Below are positions 44,514 through 56,449 of a stretch of 64,000 nucleotides of DNA, one piece after another (position 1 is the first letter of the stretch; every line of letters starts with the position of its first letter). The stretch is from Vicia villosa (lineage: Eukaryota > Streptophyta > Magnoliopsida > Fabales > Fabaceae). The stretch is taken from contig NW_026705208.1 in the NCBI RefSeq assembly GCF_029867415.1, positions 248,001 through 312,000 on the forward strand, written 5' to 3'. Both the position numbers and the translations under genes were made by a program. The notes under the pieces are model-generated. The model did no database searches. It was not told the DNA's origin and saw only the letters and a list, made by a program, of their open reading frames with translations.

Positions 44514-45802
44514 TGATCAGTGGTTTTAACTGTTGTTTTTAGTTATCTTTAAGTTATTTTATTTAGTGTTTTATTTCTTTATTCCGCATTTTATGCTTTT
44601 GTTGAGTGTTATAGTGTTTGCAGACTCAGATGAATAAAGTGGGAAAAATCAGTGCGAAAAAGTGCAAAATTGAAGAAAAGCGCATAAACTGGCCAAATGC
44701 GTCCCAAGACGCGTGTGGAGCTTGAAACGTATCCCATGCTAATGAAACGCGTCCCTAGACGCGTGTTGACCAAAGAAAAAGCATTGTGCTGCCAAAACGC
44801 GTCCCAGGACGCGTGCCATGTCCCAAGACGCGTGCCCACACGCGTTACAGAGGGAGGAAAAGCAAAGAGAATCAGGCCTTCTGCCCAGACGCGTCTCAAG
44901 ACGCGTGTCACTACATCAGACGCGTCTCCACACGCGTGTGCACGTGATGTGTTGGGCCTTTTTGTCCGAAAAGCCCAAAAACGCTTAAATAAAAGGAGAA
45001 CTCGTTGGCCGAAGGGTTCGACGAATTTGGGAGCGAAAATACACTGTAGAAGGCTGGAGAACTCAGATTTGATGCAAGGATTAAAGATTTCTATGAGCTT
45101 TTTCCATTGAAGATTGGATTTCCTTCATTTATCTGTAATGTCTACCATTAACACTATGTTTTCTGTTATATTTATGAGTAGCTAAACCCCCCATTGCTAG
45201 GGGGTGACCCTGATTCTGATTGTACTGAATTTATTTAATTGATGCAAAGACAATTTGGTTTTTATTCGCGTTAATTTATTCTACACTGTTCTTAATGCTT
45301 TAACCGTCGGACAAACGGATTCTGAATGATGATAAATAATTTGGCTGGACAAAAATTGTTTATTGATCTGTGTAGAAACATAAGATAATAAATTTCACCT
45401 AGGACTAGGGATACTTTATCTTAACCGAAAATTCTCGATATTGGAATGCTTAGTAATTAGGATATGATGTCAAAGATCTTTTCACTAAGGCCTTAGGATT
45501 AGATATTCGTGAGAACCGGTAATTAACGAATAAAAACTATGTTGTTGGATTGAGGAGGTAAATTTGTGCATGCAGAATCATTCACCGAGCTCTTGCAATC
45601 TACTCATCTTTGTTCATTGTTCAATATTTTATTTGCGTACTTTTATTACAAATTCTATCAAACCAAACAAATCATATAACTTTTTGTCTAATTGAAATTG
45701 TTGCAGAACTCTGTATCGTCAAACAATCCTTGAAATTCGATACTTGGGATTTTCCCATTACTACTACTTAGGCAAAATAGTACACTTGCTATTTCCCTAT
45801 CA
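44514..45802 (+). repeat. 3' LTR of element G, 1289 bp
   Basis: It begins TGATCAGTGG and ends TTCCCTATCA, followed by the CTATG duplication. It is about 150 bases longer than the 5' LTR, due to extra ACGCGT pairs at 44698-44940. Confidence 0.93.
44698..44942. repeat. ACGCGT paired-motif cluster in the 3' LTR of element G
   Basis: About ten ACGCGT words occur in pairs such as ACGCGTCCCAAGACGCGTGT and ACGCGTCTCCACACGCGTGT, with 5-8 bases between the pair members. The 5' LTR has only the last pair. CACGTG follows at about 44940. Confidence 0.85.
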
Positions 45803-45807
45803 CTATG

Positions 45808-46943
45808 TACTTAATTTTAATCCGGCACTCTATCAATAATTTTACTATCTACTTAATTTTAATCCAGCACTCTATCAATGTCATAATGTGTTCGTCCTTC
45901 CTACCTTGCAAAGTTATTGCAACTTTCTTTTCTTTCCAAAACACCATAATAACTGAAATTAAACAAAAATATGCTGTCCGTTAACGAAATGCTTCAATCT
46001 AAATAAATGCATGACATGTTTAACCACCAACCATTTATTCTAATCCAAAACATCTATCAATTTCTTCGCTTTTTTAGTTCAAACTTGTTCACACTCTTTA
46101 ACCTCTCTTTTATAGAAATGATAACTTCATAATTTCAAATTAATAAAAATATAATTGATAGACTATCAACTTCATTATGCTACAAATACGCAGTTTTAAA
46201 TAATAATTTGACATTAGACCAAGATAATTTTATTGAACGAATCGGTCCAAAGGGTCTGGAAAGAACCCGACGGACGTCACCCCAGATCACCCGACCATGA
46301 CCTAGGTCGCCCGACCTGACCAGTCTTTGCCACCCAATCCATTTCACCAACATGTGGTAAGCCAAGTGCTCATAGTTAGTCAGTTGAAATGCATCATGAA
46401 GGGAAACTATCTTCCTATAATGGAGGAACCGGTCTCCCCCTTTAATCCCACAAATTCGTGGGAAAAGTAGGAGAAAAATCATTTTTTTCTTATTACCGAC
46501 CCAAGAAGCAACCTATTTATACTCCAACCCCAAGGTTTAGAGATTCATTTACTAATTCTTAGAGATTCAATATACAAAACCTCTTGCAATCATATACAGG
46601 AGCAGAGTGCCCTTATTGTATTTCACAAGTTCAGACAATGCGACCCTTGCAACAAAAATTAAATAAAGGAAAAGATGGAATAGCCATATCCTGTTACTGT
46701 CGGTAGGTTACAACTGAACAATCAAACACATTGCAATTTCTTTTTCATTGATGTTATAGTCTTGTAGTGAAATGGAAATAATAATATTTCCTATAATATA
46801 CAATGAGAAGCAGATTTTTTATAACATCTCCTTTCAAAGATCTTAAGAAAAAGACTTTACAACATTAGCATAAAGATTACAGCAACAATTGAGCCGTATT
46901 CCACTAAAAATCGAAGTATAATGATATTACCATTGATCAGTCT
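45808..46943. other. Low-copy-looking intergenic stretch and 3' flank of the gene
   Basis: A 46-base duplication (TACTTAATTTTAATCC(A/G)GCA and CTCTATCAAT) occurs at 45808-45885. Bases 46215-46320 form a GC-richer island with repeated (C/G)ACCC(G)AC words such as CCCGACGGACG, ACCCGACCATGACC and CGCCCGACCTGACC. I cannot assign this island to a known element. A 100-residue open frame on the minus strand (46482-46180) has no recognisable features. The gene's 3' UTR probably covers about 46700-46943. Confidence 0.4.
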
Positions 46944-48346
46944 CTAATATAAACTTACAATGGTGCTATTTGTCGTACCATTATTTGTGCTTCTACATTG
47001 ATGCAATTGTTGCTGGAGATGCCTTACAACCTCATTCAATCTTCGAATATTTTTCTCTTGCACTAAAATAATCTGCAGCAAGTAACATCAATTGAAAAAA
47101 TTCAGAACACTTCTGGCGAAAAAAATTCTAATACTTTTGGAATTGAGTAGAATATACAACCCACAGAGTTTCCAATTCCATTGAAGAATAAACTTATAAT
47201 TCTGAAACATTGACATGCTTGCAATAAGAAGAATTTCTTGTCAACTGAAATTGATACTGGTGCTCATTGGCTTGACAAGCAGATTTTTATTGGAAGATAA
47301 ACTGCAAAAGCGTAGCATGCACCATACCGAGACAATAGAAAGGGCTAGAATGATGGAACTAACTCGTTAAGCACTAATACTTTTTATTTTGCCGCGCAGA
47401 TAATGTGTTTTGTGGCAGATCATAACAAACGGTTATATTTGAACACTCGAAGTGAATCTAATGACACAGGGTTGCTTCACCGGAACAAACCAAAACAAGG
47501 TTGCTTCACCAATATTTCCCTTTGAGAATTCAGGTTTTCAGTATTTTATTTTAAAGATAAGGATATGGAAATTAGCATCAGAGTTATCCATATTAAACTG
47601 AACTCATTAATCTAAAGCCATTTCCAAAGTGAACAACAAATCCTCACTTCATCCATGAATGAAGAAGAGAGAACCACAGTTTCCAATGAAAGTTTGACTA
47701 AGTGCAAACATACAAGCAATGTTTGAGAAATGTATGCAAAACCAAATCAAACAGTTCTACCGTGAACCAGAACTGTCTACAATTCAGTTACTTGGGCGGT
47801 TCAACTGCGGTTTCAACCCAGTTTTAACTACTTAATATGCAGATACGGTTTGGTTTTTACAACACTGGTTAGTGCATACGATCTAATATACAACAACAAG
47901 CACATGCACATTGATGCAAACGAGTAATGCTACCAAGAATAGGAGCCTATGAAGCACGAACACAAATACGAACACCGGACCCAAATCTGACACTGACAAG
48001 TTACCACTGATTATAATTTTCAAAAACAATCATAATTAAGGTAAAAAAAAAAAAAAGACAAAACTAACTTCAAGTATTCTGCAAGTTTAAAAATTCGAGT
48101 CTAAAACAACTAATCAAACCTACAAAAGAGAAATTATGAAATAAGGGAAACAAAAGAGTATTAGAAAAAAGTTAAAACCTTTTCCTTTACTGTTTCTACC
48201 CCCTTTGAAATCCGTCGCTGCTTCAGAGATAAGCTTGAAGTAGAATCAACATCAACCACAAGTTGTTGTTTCCACTCAAACTGAGAAGTGATTACAATCA
48301 TGAGAAGTAGAAAAACAAGCAACAATGGTCGAGGCATCATTTCCAA
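46944..48346 (-). CDS. Small membrane-anchored coiled-coil protein, 98 residues, two exons
   Basis: Exon 1 (48346 to 48179) encodes 56 residues: an N-terminal hydrophobic segment (PRPLLLVFLLLMIVITS, residues 5-21), then FEWKQQLVVDVDSTSSLSLK and QRRISKGVETVKEK. Exon 2 (47072 to 46944) encodes 42 residues: IILVQEKNIRRLNEVVRHLQ, then QQLHQCRSTNNGTTNSTIVS, LY and a TAG stop. The splice sites are AAG|GTTTTAAC and TTGCTGCAG|ATT, phase 0, joining VKEK to IILVQEK, a continuous amphipathic coiled-coil-like helix. A 5' UTR intron is likely (donor ACAG|GTTACTG at 48562, acceptor ATGCAG|GTTTTGG at 48360). The layout, a single signal anchor followed by a short coiled coil, recalls a conserved plant family of unknown function, probably in the secretory pathway. 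No stops or shifts break it. It is flanked by transposon debris, with a MITE just upstream. Function unknown; that it is a gene is likely. Confidence 0.75.
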
Positions 48347-48562
48347 TTACAACCAAAACCTGCATATGATTCAAATAACAGAAATTAAGTACCAAAGTTT
48401 CAAAACCACAGTGAACTAATAATATTCTGAGAAAAAAATGAAGCTTTGATTGCTAATAGTTTAAAACCATTGAAGAGAAAAATTGAAACACTCGTTCTAG
48501 GTGAAATTGAGTGAAAGGTTATTCAAGTTAAGGGAAAAGAAACGCGTGTTATAATCAGTAAC

Positions 48563-48660
48563 CTGTACAATGGAAGGATTAATTTTTCAAAACTGAAAGA
48601 GAAAGCTTGCGAATTGGTGAGAACAAGAAAACCCCAAATTCTTCATTGAAGTAGAAATGG
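48563..48660 (-). promoter_or_regulatory. Probable 5' untranslated exon and start region of the 98-residue gene
   Basis: The minus strand from about 48655 down to 48563 ends at a good splice donor (TTGTACAG|GTTACTG). The next acceptor at 48360 lies 14-19 bases before the ATG. No clear TATA box at the expected distance was identified. Confidence 0.4.
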
Positions 48661-48764
48661 CGCGCCGTAAAAGAATAAATATTTTGTAAACTTTTTGGTA
48701 TAAACGGCTATACTATTTCCGGAATTGCGTAGACTAATTTTTAATTGTTTTCTTTTTTGAGCTA

Positions 48765-48918
48765 TAGTGCACTAAAAATAGTTTTACACTATCATCCAAT
48801 AGAAAATCATAAATGTTTCATGTTATTAATTTTTTTTTAAATAAAAAAGTAGTTTAATTAGGTACATGGGTGATAATTGGTTGACAATGTAAAAATATTT
48901 TACACTGTCAGTGCATCA
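48765..48918. mobile_element. MITE with TTTTACACTGTCA-type terminal inverted repeats
   Basis: The left end reads GTGCACTAAAAATAGTTTTA then CACTATCATCCAAT. The complement of the right end reads ATGCACTGACAGTGTAAAAT then ATTTTTACATTGTCAACCAAT. Both ends share (G/A)TGCACT and the TTTTACA(C/T)T(G/A)TCAACCAAT-like core found in a common legume MITE group. The interior is AT-rich and non-coding. It lies 100-250 bases upstream of the 98-residue gene's transcript start. Confidence 0.65.
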
Positions 48919-49314
48919 ACCCTTTTCTCTTCTTTTTTTACTAATTTTCTGAATTGAAAAATTATCAAAAAATTTAATACTAATTCATAATTGAATTTAA
49001 TTCAATTAGTAGGGATTTTTCTGCATATTTAAAAATGATTTTACAAAAAAATTATGTTTTATTTTGGTAGATAAAATGTTACACCGCTAAAATTCAAGAT
49101 GATTTAAATAAAGAGGAAAAAAATAGTTGATGGTGTCAAACAAGCAGCATTATATATTTTATCAAGTCATTTTAATATTTTTAAATTAATTATATGATAG
49201 AATTGATTGACAAATTCTTATTAAATTTGTATTAAGTTATTTATTAAATTAATATTAAACTAATTTATACTAAAATACTGTCAGTGCACTAATTTTAATA
49301 TCTTAAATAAAATT

Positions 49315-49317
<3 letters not shown>

Positions 49318-49379
<62 letters not shown>

Positions 49380-49390
49380 TATAAATATAA
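49318..49390. repeat. (AT)n microsatellite
   Basis: About 28 AT units are followed by TATAAATATAAATATAAATG. A degenerate CTGTCAGTGCACTAATTTTA just before it (49273-49292) resembles one end of the MITE type above. Confidence 0.97.
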
Positions 49391-50095
49391 ATGCACATCA
49401 ATTGAATACTTTTTTATATCAAGCCTTGCTTGTAAAAAGAAATTGACGTCTCTTATTAAAATAGTAACCTATCTAACCTTGTTTATTTGAAAATAATATA
49501 GTTTGAGAAGAATAAAATTGGTTATTTTAAAATATAAATTAAAAAAATGGATATTGAAATAAAAGATTTATTAATTTTGCCAATATATTGCAAATAAAGG
49601 AGATATTTAAGTATAGTAATATTTGGAAGAGATGATAAAAGTTTTGATTCAAAATTTAGTATTAGATTTCTTAAATGCACTAATGCTACATTTCTTAGAT
49701 AAAGACTTTGTACCTATTATTAGTTCCTTTAGATATGAAAATCTAATTTATAAAAAGGAAAAATATTTAATAATGTTTATAATTTCTATATGTTCAAGAA
49801 TTATTATGATCGTGAATCATATCCGACTACCAAAATAATTGTTTACTTCTTTTCTTTTTGTAAAGTTGGAAACAAATATTATTAACCAACCATACCAGTG
49901 GTCAAACCACAAGAGATGCCAACTATAAAGTCTCATTTCCATTGTGACATGAAAAAGGAATATTGATATTTCATTTTCTTTAATTCTTTAATTTGAAAAA
50001 ACTATTTATAAGTTTAACTGGGTAACAAAAATTTAAAGTTTTAGTTCTTCAATTTCAAAATTTAGTTCTTTGCCCCTCCATTTTGTTTTTTCTAG
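49391..50095. other. AT-rich intergenic sequence
   Basis: No open frame, repeat or element end that I can support. The short frame at 49623-49838 has no recognisable motif. Confidence 0.5.
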
Positions 50096-51613
50096 ATTTA
50101 ATTTTTTTTATAAAGGTGGTTTATTGAATAAAAAAGAAAAAAATAAGAGAAATAAAATCTAACTTAAAAAAATGAGCAAAAATGATAGTTGGACATGTTC
50201 AACATATCTTTCAAAAAATTTCAAAAGCTCAAATAGCAAGTGAATCTCAACAAGCAATATAATAAACAAACAAAAAACGGCATTGACTAATTTATGTGCA
50301 CATACATTTCCCTTTGAAATGTGAGATATCTTGAAACTAGAGAAACATATAGTGCGTAAATTATTCTTCCATTTAATTAAAAAATGTTAACGGATGATAT
50401 TCAAATTATAAAATGCACGAATGGTCAACATCGAGTCAGTTTCAAGCCAACGATTTCTCCAAATCTTCTTGTTAGCATATTCAATATCAAACATGATTTC
50501 ATGCAATTCAACTTGAAAGGAGGTGCAAAATCCAATCTTAGTTAAGAAAGATCCCCAGAATGTTACTAAATTATTCCTAAATATGTCACCACAAGTTGAT
50601 ATTTTCGGATTTCCTCTTGAAACTCCATCACTGTTGCACTTAACCCAAATATGACTAGGAAAACAACAATTGACTTATATGATTCTAGGTTCGGGAGAAA
50701 TTCGATATTTGATGTCAAAGAACTTAATAATTATAAACTCGTGAATTAAAGAGTACATGTGTCCCTTGAAAGAATCAGATATCATATAGACTAACTATTT
50801 AACATTAAGAATGTCTCTATCAAAGTCAATGTTACCATTTTGAAACCTGGTTTATTTCGTATGTGACAAGTTTTCCAAGGAATTATTATGATGAGTGTCA
50901 TGATCTGATTATATATTTTAGAGCTACTAACAAGTTTGAATAAGCTTTCGTAACTAATTCTATCAAATTTAATGCCAAACAATCGCTTCATCCAGTGTCA
51001 GAAAAGTAAAGTGTACTTGCATATAAGAAATAAATGGTTTGTAGTTTCTACATCATGATTGTAGAGAGAACACCTTGAAAAAATATGCATTCCAATTCAT
51101 ATCAGGTTGTCTTTTATTGCAATAACATTATGCATTAGTTTCCAAGTCACTAATGACTTAATAGGTGGTATGTATGGATGTCAAATGAATTTTGTCCAAG
51201 AAGGCTCAATGTGATCCCTCTTGATACAAATGTAGGTATCTTTAATAGATATATCACCATTTGTAAATCATGTCCAAATGAGTTTATCAATAGTAGTATT
51301 ATCAAATGACAAGTTAATCTTTAAAATGTCTTCAACAATTTGAGGAGCCAAAATGGATAAGCTTTGAGAAATGTTTGAATTGATGTCTTGGATGATTGAA
51401 TTGACCCTAGTAATTTGCATAAATTGAATATCCACTAGTAATACTAGTTGTAAATCTTTGTATCCAAGACAATTGAAAGTGCATAAATCAATATTCTTCC
51501 CATTACCAACTTGTCATCTACAATGTTCCTCCAAAAAGAAAAAATGAGTGCTTAAGCTCATTCCATGATGAAGAAGAAATATGGTGCATAGTTGATTTTT
51601 TGTGCATAAAGTA
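50096..51613 (-). pseudogene. L1-type LINE ORF2 3' relic (zinc-finger region and RNase H)
   Basis: On the minus strand several frames can be followed with stops and shifts. They give SWNELKHSFF...VDDKLVMGRI (about 51580-51500), VTWKLMHNVIAIKDNLI...IGMHIFSRCSLYNHDVETTN and HLFLICKYT (about 51160-51000, the zinc-binding reverse-transcriptase-associated domain), HWMKRLFG, and then WVKCNSDGVSRGNPKISTCG with VELHEIMFDIEYA and RWLETDSMLTI (about 50650-50410), the RNase H-like domain of plant LINEs. An A-rich tail (ACCACCTTTATAAAAAAAATT on the minus strand) near 50098-50118 gives the 3' terminus. The polymerase core and 5' half are missing. It is old and inactive. Confidence 0.78.
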
Positions 51614-52903
51614 TGATAACACGAAAATGTATCGTATATTTGGCTTGATTTACATAGATTATTTCCGTGTTTTAATTTATTTATGTTGCTTTATGTTAGT
51701 ATTATCCTGGTATTTTTATTATGTCGCAGGTAATTAATATTCACAGGCTTGCGTGAGAAAAGAAACAAAAAGGAGGAGAAATGAAGAAAATAAGATGGAA
51801 AGTATAGAAGAAATAAGGGGGTGAAGAAATGAACAAAAAGTTGAAGAATTGAAGACATCAAGGCCCAAAACGGGTGCGCGTGTTGCCCGCCCTGGGACTA
51901 AAAAAAAGAGATAACAGAGAGACAACACGGATGCGCGTGTTGCCTAACACGGCCCATGTTGGGTGGTGACGCTGATTTCAGTGATTCTTACTATTTCGTT
52001 TAGTAGTTGGCCTGCAAGGGTGTTTTTGGTATTTCCAACCAACTCTAGTGAGTTTTCACTATTTATAAGAGTTTTTACGATGAATAAGGGATCTTTTTTG
52101 GCACACGAAGAATTATAGGATTGAAGATTGAAGCTTATGCAATTGGAGAAGAACGAAGAACTTTCATAAGCGGAAGCAATTGAAGATCAAAGTTCATCAT
52201 CCACTTTGTAATGTCTTTATTTGATATTTGTGTAATTCCTGTGAATGATATGAGTAGTTAAACCCCCTAATGCTATGGGGTGTCCATGATTAACATTTGT
52301 GATGATTTTGAATTCTGAATTTCAATAATATATTTATCTTTCATGTTCAATTAATGGTATAAGGTTTTTTTAAAGCTTTTCTCGTCGGAGCAACAGGATT
52401 GATGTATGACTGACAATTACGATGGACCTCCATTGTTAGGGTTTTTATACCATTATACTATAGTACATATTGCCTATGAATAAGGATACCCTATAGTAAC
52501 TGGAATGTTCTTGATAATTCAAAGGCCTAATTTCATCATAATTCGCTAAGGAATTAGAATTTAGGATGAATGTTCAAAGGTATGCTCACTAAGGACTTAG
52601 GAGCAAACACCCTTAAGAACCGGTAATTAATAAGTTAGAATTTGTTATTGAAACAAGGGTTCAAAATTGTTATATGTTAATGCACACACCTACCCTGACA
52701 TGTTACTCATATTTGGCCAAAATAACCTTTTAAGTTTATGTGCAATTTAATTCATAATTCTCCAAACCAAAACCCCCAAGGCTTTTTGTTTAATTGAATT
52801 GAAACACAACTCTATAGCATCACGCAGTCCTTGAGATCGATACTTTGGAATTTCCCATTATTACTACATTGGAAAATTAGTTGAATTGCTAATTTTCTGA
52901 TCA
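51614..52903 (+). repeat. Athila-like LTR with mismatched flanks, 1290 bp
   Basis: It begins TGATAACACGAAAATG, related to the LTR start of element B (TGATAACACGAATTT), and ends AATTTTCTGATCA. The layout follows the element G LTR: CCCC(C)TAATGCTATGGGG, CTAAGGACTTAGGA, AACCGGTAATTAA, ATCGATACTTTGG. A TATA-like ACTATTTATAAG lies at about 52059-52070. Two ATGCGCGTGTTGCC-type motifs are at 51875-51945. The left flank is LINE sequence (AAGTA) and the right flank is a TGTAACA-type LTR (GCGAA), so there is no target duplication. Confidence 0.8.
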
Positions 52904-53661
52904 GCGAACTTCACTCGCCCGGCGAGACCTTCCTTCGCCCGACAAATCGTAGCAGACAGGGTTTTCCTGCTGCGATTCCAACACTTTCCAACCCAAACCT
53001 CTTGCGATTTTCGCACATTATAAGTCCTAAAACACCAATTTTACACCAATTTTCATCATCTAATACCAACCTAACACATTCTACTTCATGGGCACCAATC
53101 TAGTGCAAATCAACATTCATCACATTATCATCTATTCACCAACACCCCAAAATCCCAAAACTAACCCCACAATTATCATTCACTTAGGCCAATTATAATA
53201 ACTAGGATAAACACCTCATACCTTAGATTGAAGCTCGATATCAAATTCCTCTTTGCATTCTACAAAGTCTTCAAGTTCTCCCAAGCTCTAGCACTCCTCT
53301 CTTTCACATTCTCCAAAATTCCACGATTGAATGAAACCCTTTTTCTTCCTTTCCTCTTTTTGTTCCACTTAACCCTCTTGAATTTACCAACTTGCCCTTA
53401 ACATCTCTTCCTCAATATTATTCTAATTATTTAATCAAAATAAGCCCGACTATTATTCTAATTATTTTCAAAATATTCTTAATTCTAAATAATTTCCTAC
53501 AACACCTATGCATCACCCAACCTCATCGAAACATCACATAAATCAACTAAACATCATGTAATCATCGTGAAATCATCATATCATTGCAAGGACTCACATA
53601 ATCATGCTAAATTAATTAAATAACTATTTAAATAATTAATCTAGATTTTTGGAGTGTTACA
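52904..53661 (-). repeat. TGTAACA-type Ty3 LTR, copy 2 (truncated)
   Basis: On the minus strand it starts TGTAACACTCC (53661). Same layout as 33891-35080, with a C/T-rich block at 53230-53390 and AT-rich outer end. The truncated inner end starts with a CGCCCGGCGAG / CGCCCGACAAA pair (52915-52950), occupying the place of the CGCTTAGCG cluster in copy 1. Confidence 0.6.
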
Positions 53662-54868
53662 AACCGCCTCGATCTATCGTTTGGAAGGAAGACTCGCTGC
53701 TTCACTCCTCGTTTTTCTATTTGGTTGGAAGTTAGCCACAAACTTCATCTTCCTTGTATAAGGGGATTCGAGATTTTAACCTACTAAAAGCTTTTAAATT
53801 TATCGGATACTCTCAAGAATAATTCTTGGGGAGAGGATTAGGTTTTTTTCTATTTTGGTTGAACCTCTATAATATTCGATGTCTTATCTCTTCCCTTAAC
53901 TTTTTATATTTATGCATTTTATCTTCTGCAATTTTATTTTCCCCTGCATAAACCTTAAAACTTTTCTAAAATGTTTTTAAACTCTGATTTTAATCCTAAA
54001 ATTTTTTCAAATCCAATATTTTTTGAAACACAATATTCATCCCTCTCTTGTGTGCGAAGACATGCCCATCAGTAAGAAGCCATGTTCCAAACATTTTTGT
54101 TCCCAATATTCATTTTGATCTGACTATTGAAGGTAAACTTCCTGAGGTTCCTCCACTTTCTGGCACTGCCATCAGCCATGTTTTGTTAGAACTTATGCGG
54201 GTGTCCAAGTATCTCTAGGAAATTATTACGACCTCCACAATTCGTAAGAACAAGGTGGATGACCTGATCAAGATGATGTTCCTATGGGAGTTAAAGCTTC
54301 TACTTCCTAGCCAGCTGAAGAGAATAATAGCAAAACTGTTAAGGACAAGTATGTCAATTAAACTAAGGTTGTTAATGAAGGAAGTGAAAATAGTTATGAA
54401 ATTGGTTTGATTAAAGAATTTGAAGATTGAAGTTTTTTCTGATTAATGATTTTCTATTATGATGATTCCTTACCTCTTCGTGGGCTTTTCTTAAAGTTTG
54501 TTTCATAGCCCTCCAGACAAGATAATGGCTCCAAGTAGTACCCTCCTTGGTTGATTTGATTATTTCTGGTGTGGTTTTCTTCCCCTCTTGGATTGTTTTT
54601 CTTTATGGATGACTACTTTAACCCCTTGCCTATTTTGAGGAAATTAGGGGGGAGAATAAATTTGATGACGAAATATGGTAATGCAAGACTACTTTGATGC
54701 TGACCATTTTATGCTATGCTAGTAAATCCCAAAATATGTTTTAGCATATGTTATCAATTTTTTGCTACTGTATGATGCTTTCTGATACATGTCATGAAGT
54801 TTGTCAGTATCTTTTAGTAGCACATATTGCATGTTGTATTTGCCTAAAAATTTACCAAAGGGGAAGAT
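53662..54868 (+). mobile_element. 3' terminal internal region of a truncated Ty1 element
   Basis: Bases 54040-54420 can be read as fragments such as VPNIHFDLTIEGKLPEVPPL followed by ISHVLLELMRVSKYL. This resembles the non-pol protein tail seen in some legume Ty1 elements, but is too broken to name. The region ends ACCAAAGGGGAAGAT, a purine tract directly before an LTR start. The stretch 53662-54040 shows no coding. Reverse transcriptase and integrase are absent. Confidence 0.5.
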
Positions 54869-55701
54869 TGTTGATACAAGTGATTAGCAAAATTTTGTAG
54901 ACAACATGTAATGCAAGATGCCATGACATTATGTTGAGACATCTTGTCTCTATGAGATTAAAACAACATGTAAAGATATGGAGCAAGAAGTCCCACATAT
55001 TGAGGAACATCCCACCTCAGAAGCCAGCTGCATAGAAATAAATCTCGTACATGATTTGTTTCCTTTATTATTTGATTGTTTATGCACTTTTTGTATAACG
55101 AAAGAATTCTCAAAAGATCAATATCAAGACCAAATCAGAATGATAAATATTTAATTTTTGAAATATTGCAAATCAAATTAAATCAGATTATTGAGTTGTG
55201 CTTTCGGGATTTACATCAGCCACAAGTATGGTTCAAAACACCAATAGGTAAGCAGCTGGATTCTTTTCTATTCAAAGAGAAACTACCCATATATAAGACT
55301 CAGACCTTGAAACAACAAGAAAGGCGGGTTTTAGTATTTTGAGTATGTGTTTTCGTTGTGAAAAAATATATTCTTTAAATAATTCCTTTGTAAAAGGATA
55401 TAGTTTGTTTTGGTTGTAGTGGTTTCATCATTCATACCATATTATATTTTTCCAAACACTTGGGAAAATGCTTGAGAGAATATAAGAGGGGTCTCATATT
55501 TTTGGGGAGCCCTAAATAGAAATTCATGGGTAGTATTAAGAAAAAAGGCACTTAACTATAAGGGTTCAACTAAGACCAATTTGTTCTTTTACTGTTAAGA
55601 GTGAATTTCCTCTCTTGGGTTAACGCCTGCCAGACGTATGTGACATTACACATAACTGGGTTACCAACTCCTTGTGTTTGTTTTACTCTATCTGCATTTC
55701 A
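54869..55701 (+). repeat. Ty1 3' LTR
   Basis: It begins TGTTGATACAAG after a purine tract. A TATA-like CCATATATAAG is at about 55288-55297, and the U5-like end ACTGGGTTACCAACTCCTTG, then CTATCTGCATTTCA, resembles the window-end Ty1 LTR. The end at 55701 is the most likely CA; no target duplication could be tested because the 5' end is missing. Confidence 0.6.
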
Positions 55702-56440
55702 ATTGTTACTGCACTAATCTTGTCACACACATTGTCCGACGCATTATGTTTGACATCTTTCCATAAAGAGAACCAATTTTCAAAATTTCTATATTTTCGT
55801 TTTAACATGTATTATTTTAAAGAGAACCTAAATTGCCCATTTCTGAAACAGAAATATTCTTATGTACTAAAAATATTCATTGTTCACACTAATTGCAAAG
55901 CCAAAATGGCACACACATTCTCTTTTAACAAGAAAGCTAAAACATATAATTAACCAACAAAAGCAAAAACCAAAATACAAATTCTTGAACGCCAGTCTAA
56001 AAGTTTTCTTTTATGGATTTTGTAACTGATTGCTAAGTATCTATAATTTGAACCACATTTGAAATCAATCGGGACAATCCACAACAACATTAAATCATCA
56101 AACTATTGATTTCAACAATAACGACAACATTAAATCCTCAAACCATTATTCTCAACAACAACTTTTTACTATCATTAAATCTTCAATATCATTAACATGC
56201 ATCAAACACTGCAACTAACATAAAGAATTTATAAGCATACATGAATGTCACAAACAATAACAATTACTTTAGGGATGATAATTTTCAGTCTTTTATTTCT
56301 AAAACCCTGCAACATATGGCGACATATTTACATGTTGGAAAAAATAATAATTATTAAAAAGAATACAAATATAAAATGAATAAAGATATATATCACTAAG
56401 GTATATAAAATGTTTACTTACTAGTTTTTCCATATTCCAT
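55702..56440. other. Intergenic sequence without recognisable features
   Basis: AT-rich. Two partial repeats of ACAACATTAAATC(A/C)TCAAAC occur near 56085-56150. The short open frames here have no recognisable motifs. Confidence 0.5.
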
Positions 56441-56449
56441 ATTGATGAT

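Larger units (their letters stand above)
35772..45802 (+). mobile_element. Athila-type Ty3 element G, pol deleted, carrying nested solo LTRs
   Basis: 5' LTR 35772-36907, primer site 36914-36931, gag, protease, a long 3' non-coding region, purine tract, and 3' LTR 44514-45802 are all present. A perfect CTATG target duplication flanks it. Reverse transcriptase, RNase H and integrase are absent: the sequence runs from the end of the protease region straight to the Athila 3' hairpin. A 4-kb Ogre-type solo LTR lies in its 3' non-coding part. Confidence 0.93.

Noticed and set aside
46180..46482. 100-residue minus-strand frame downstream of the gene
   Set aside because: No motif, no splice or promoter support, and composition follows the GC-rich island.
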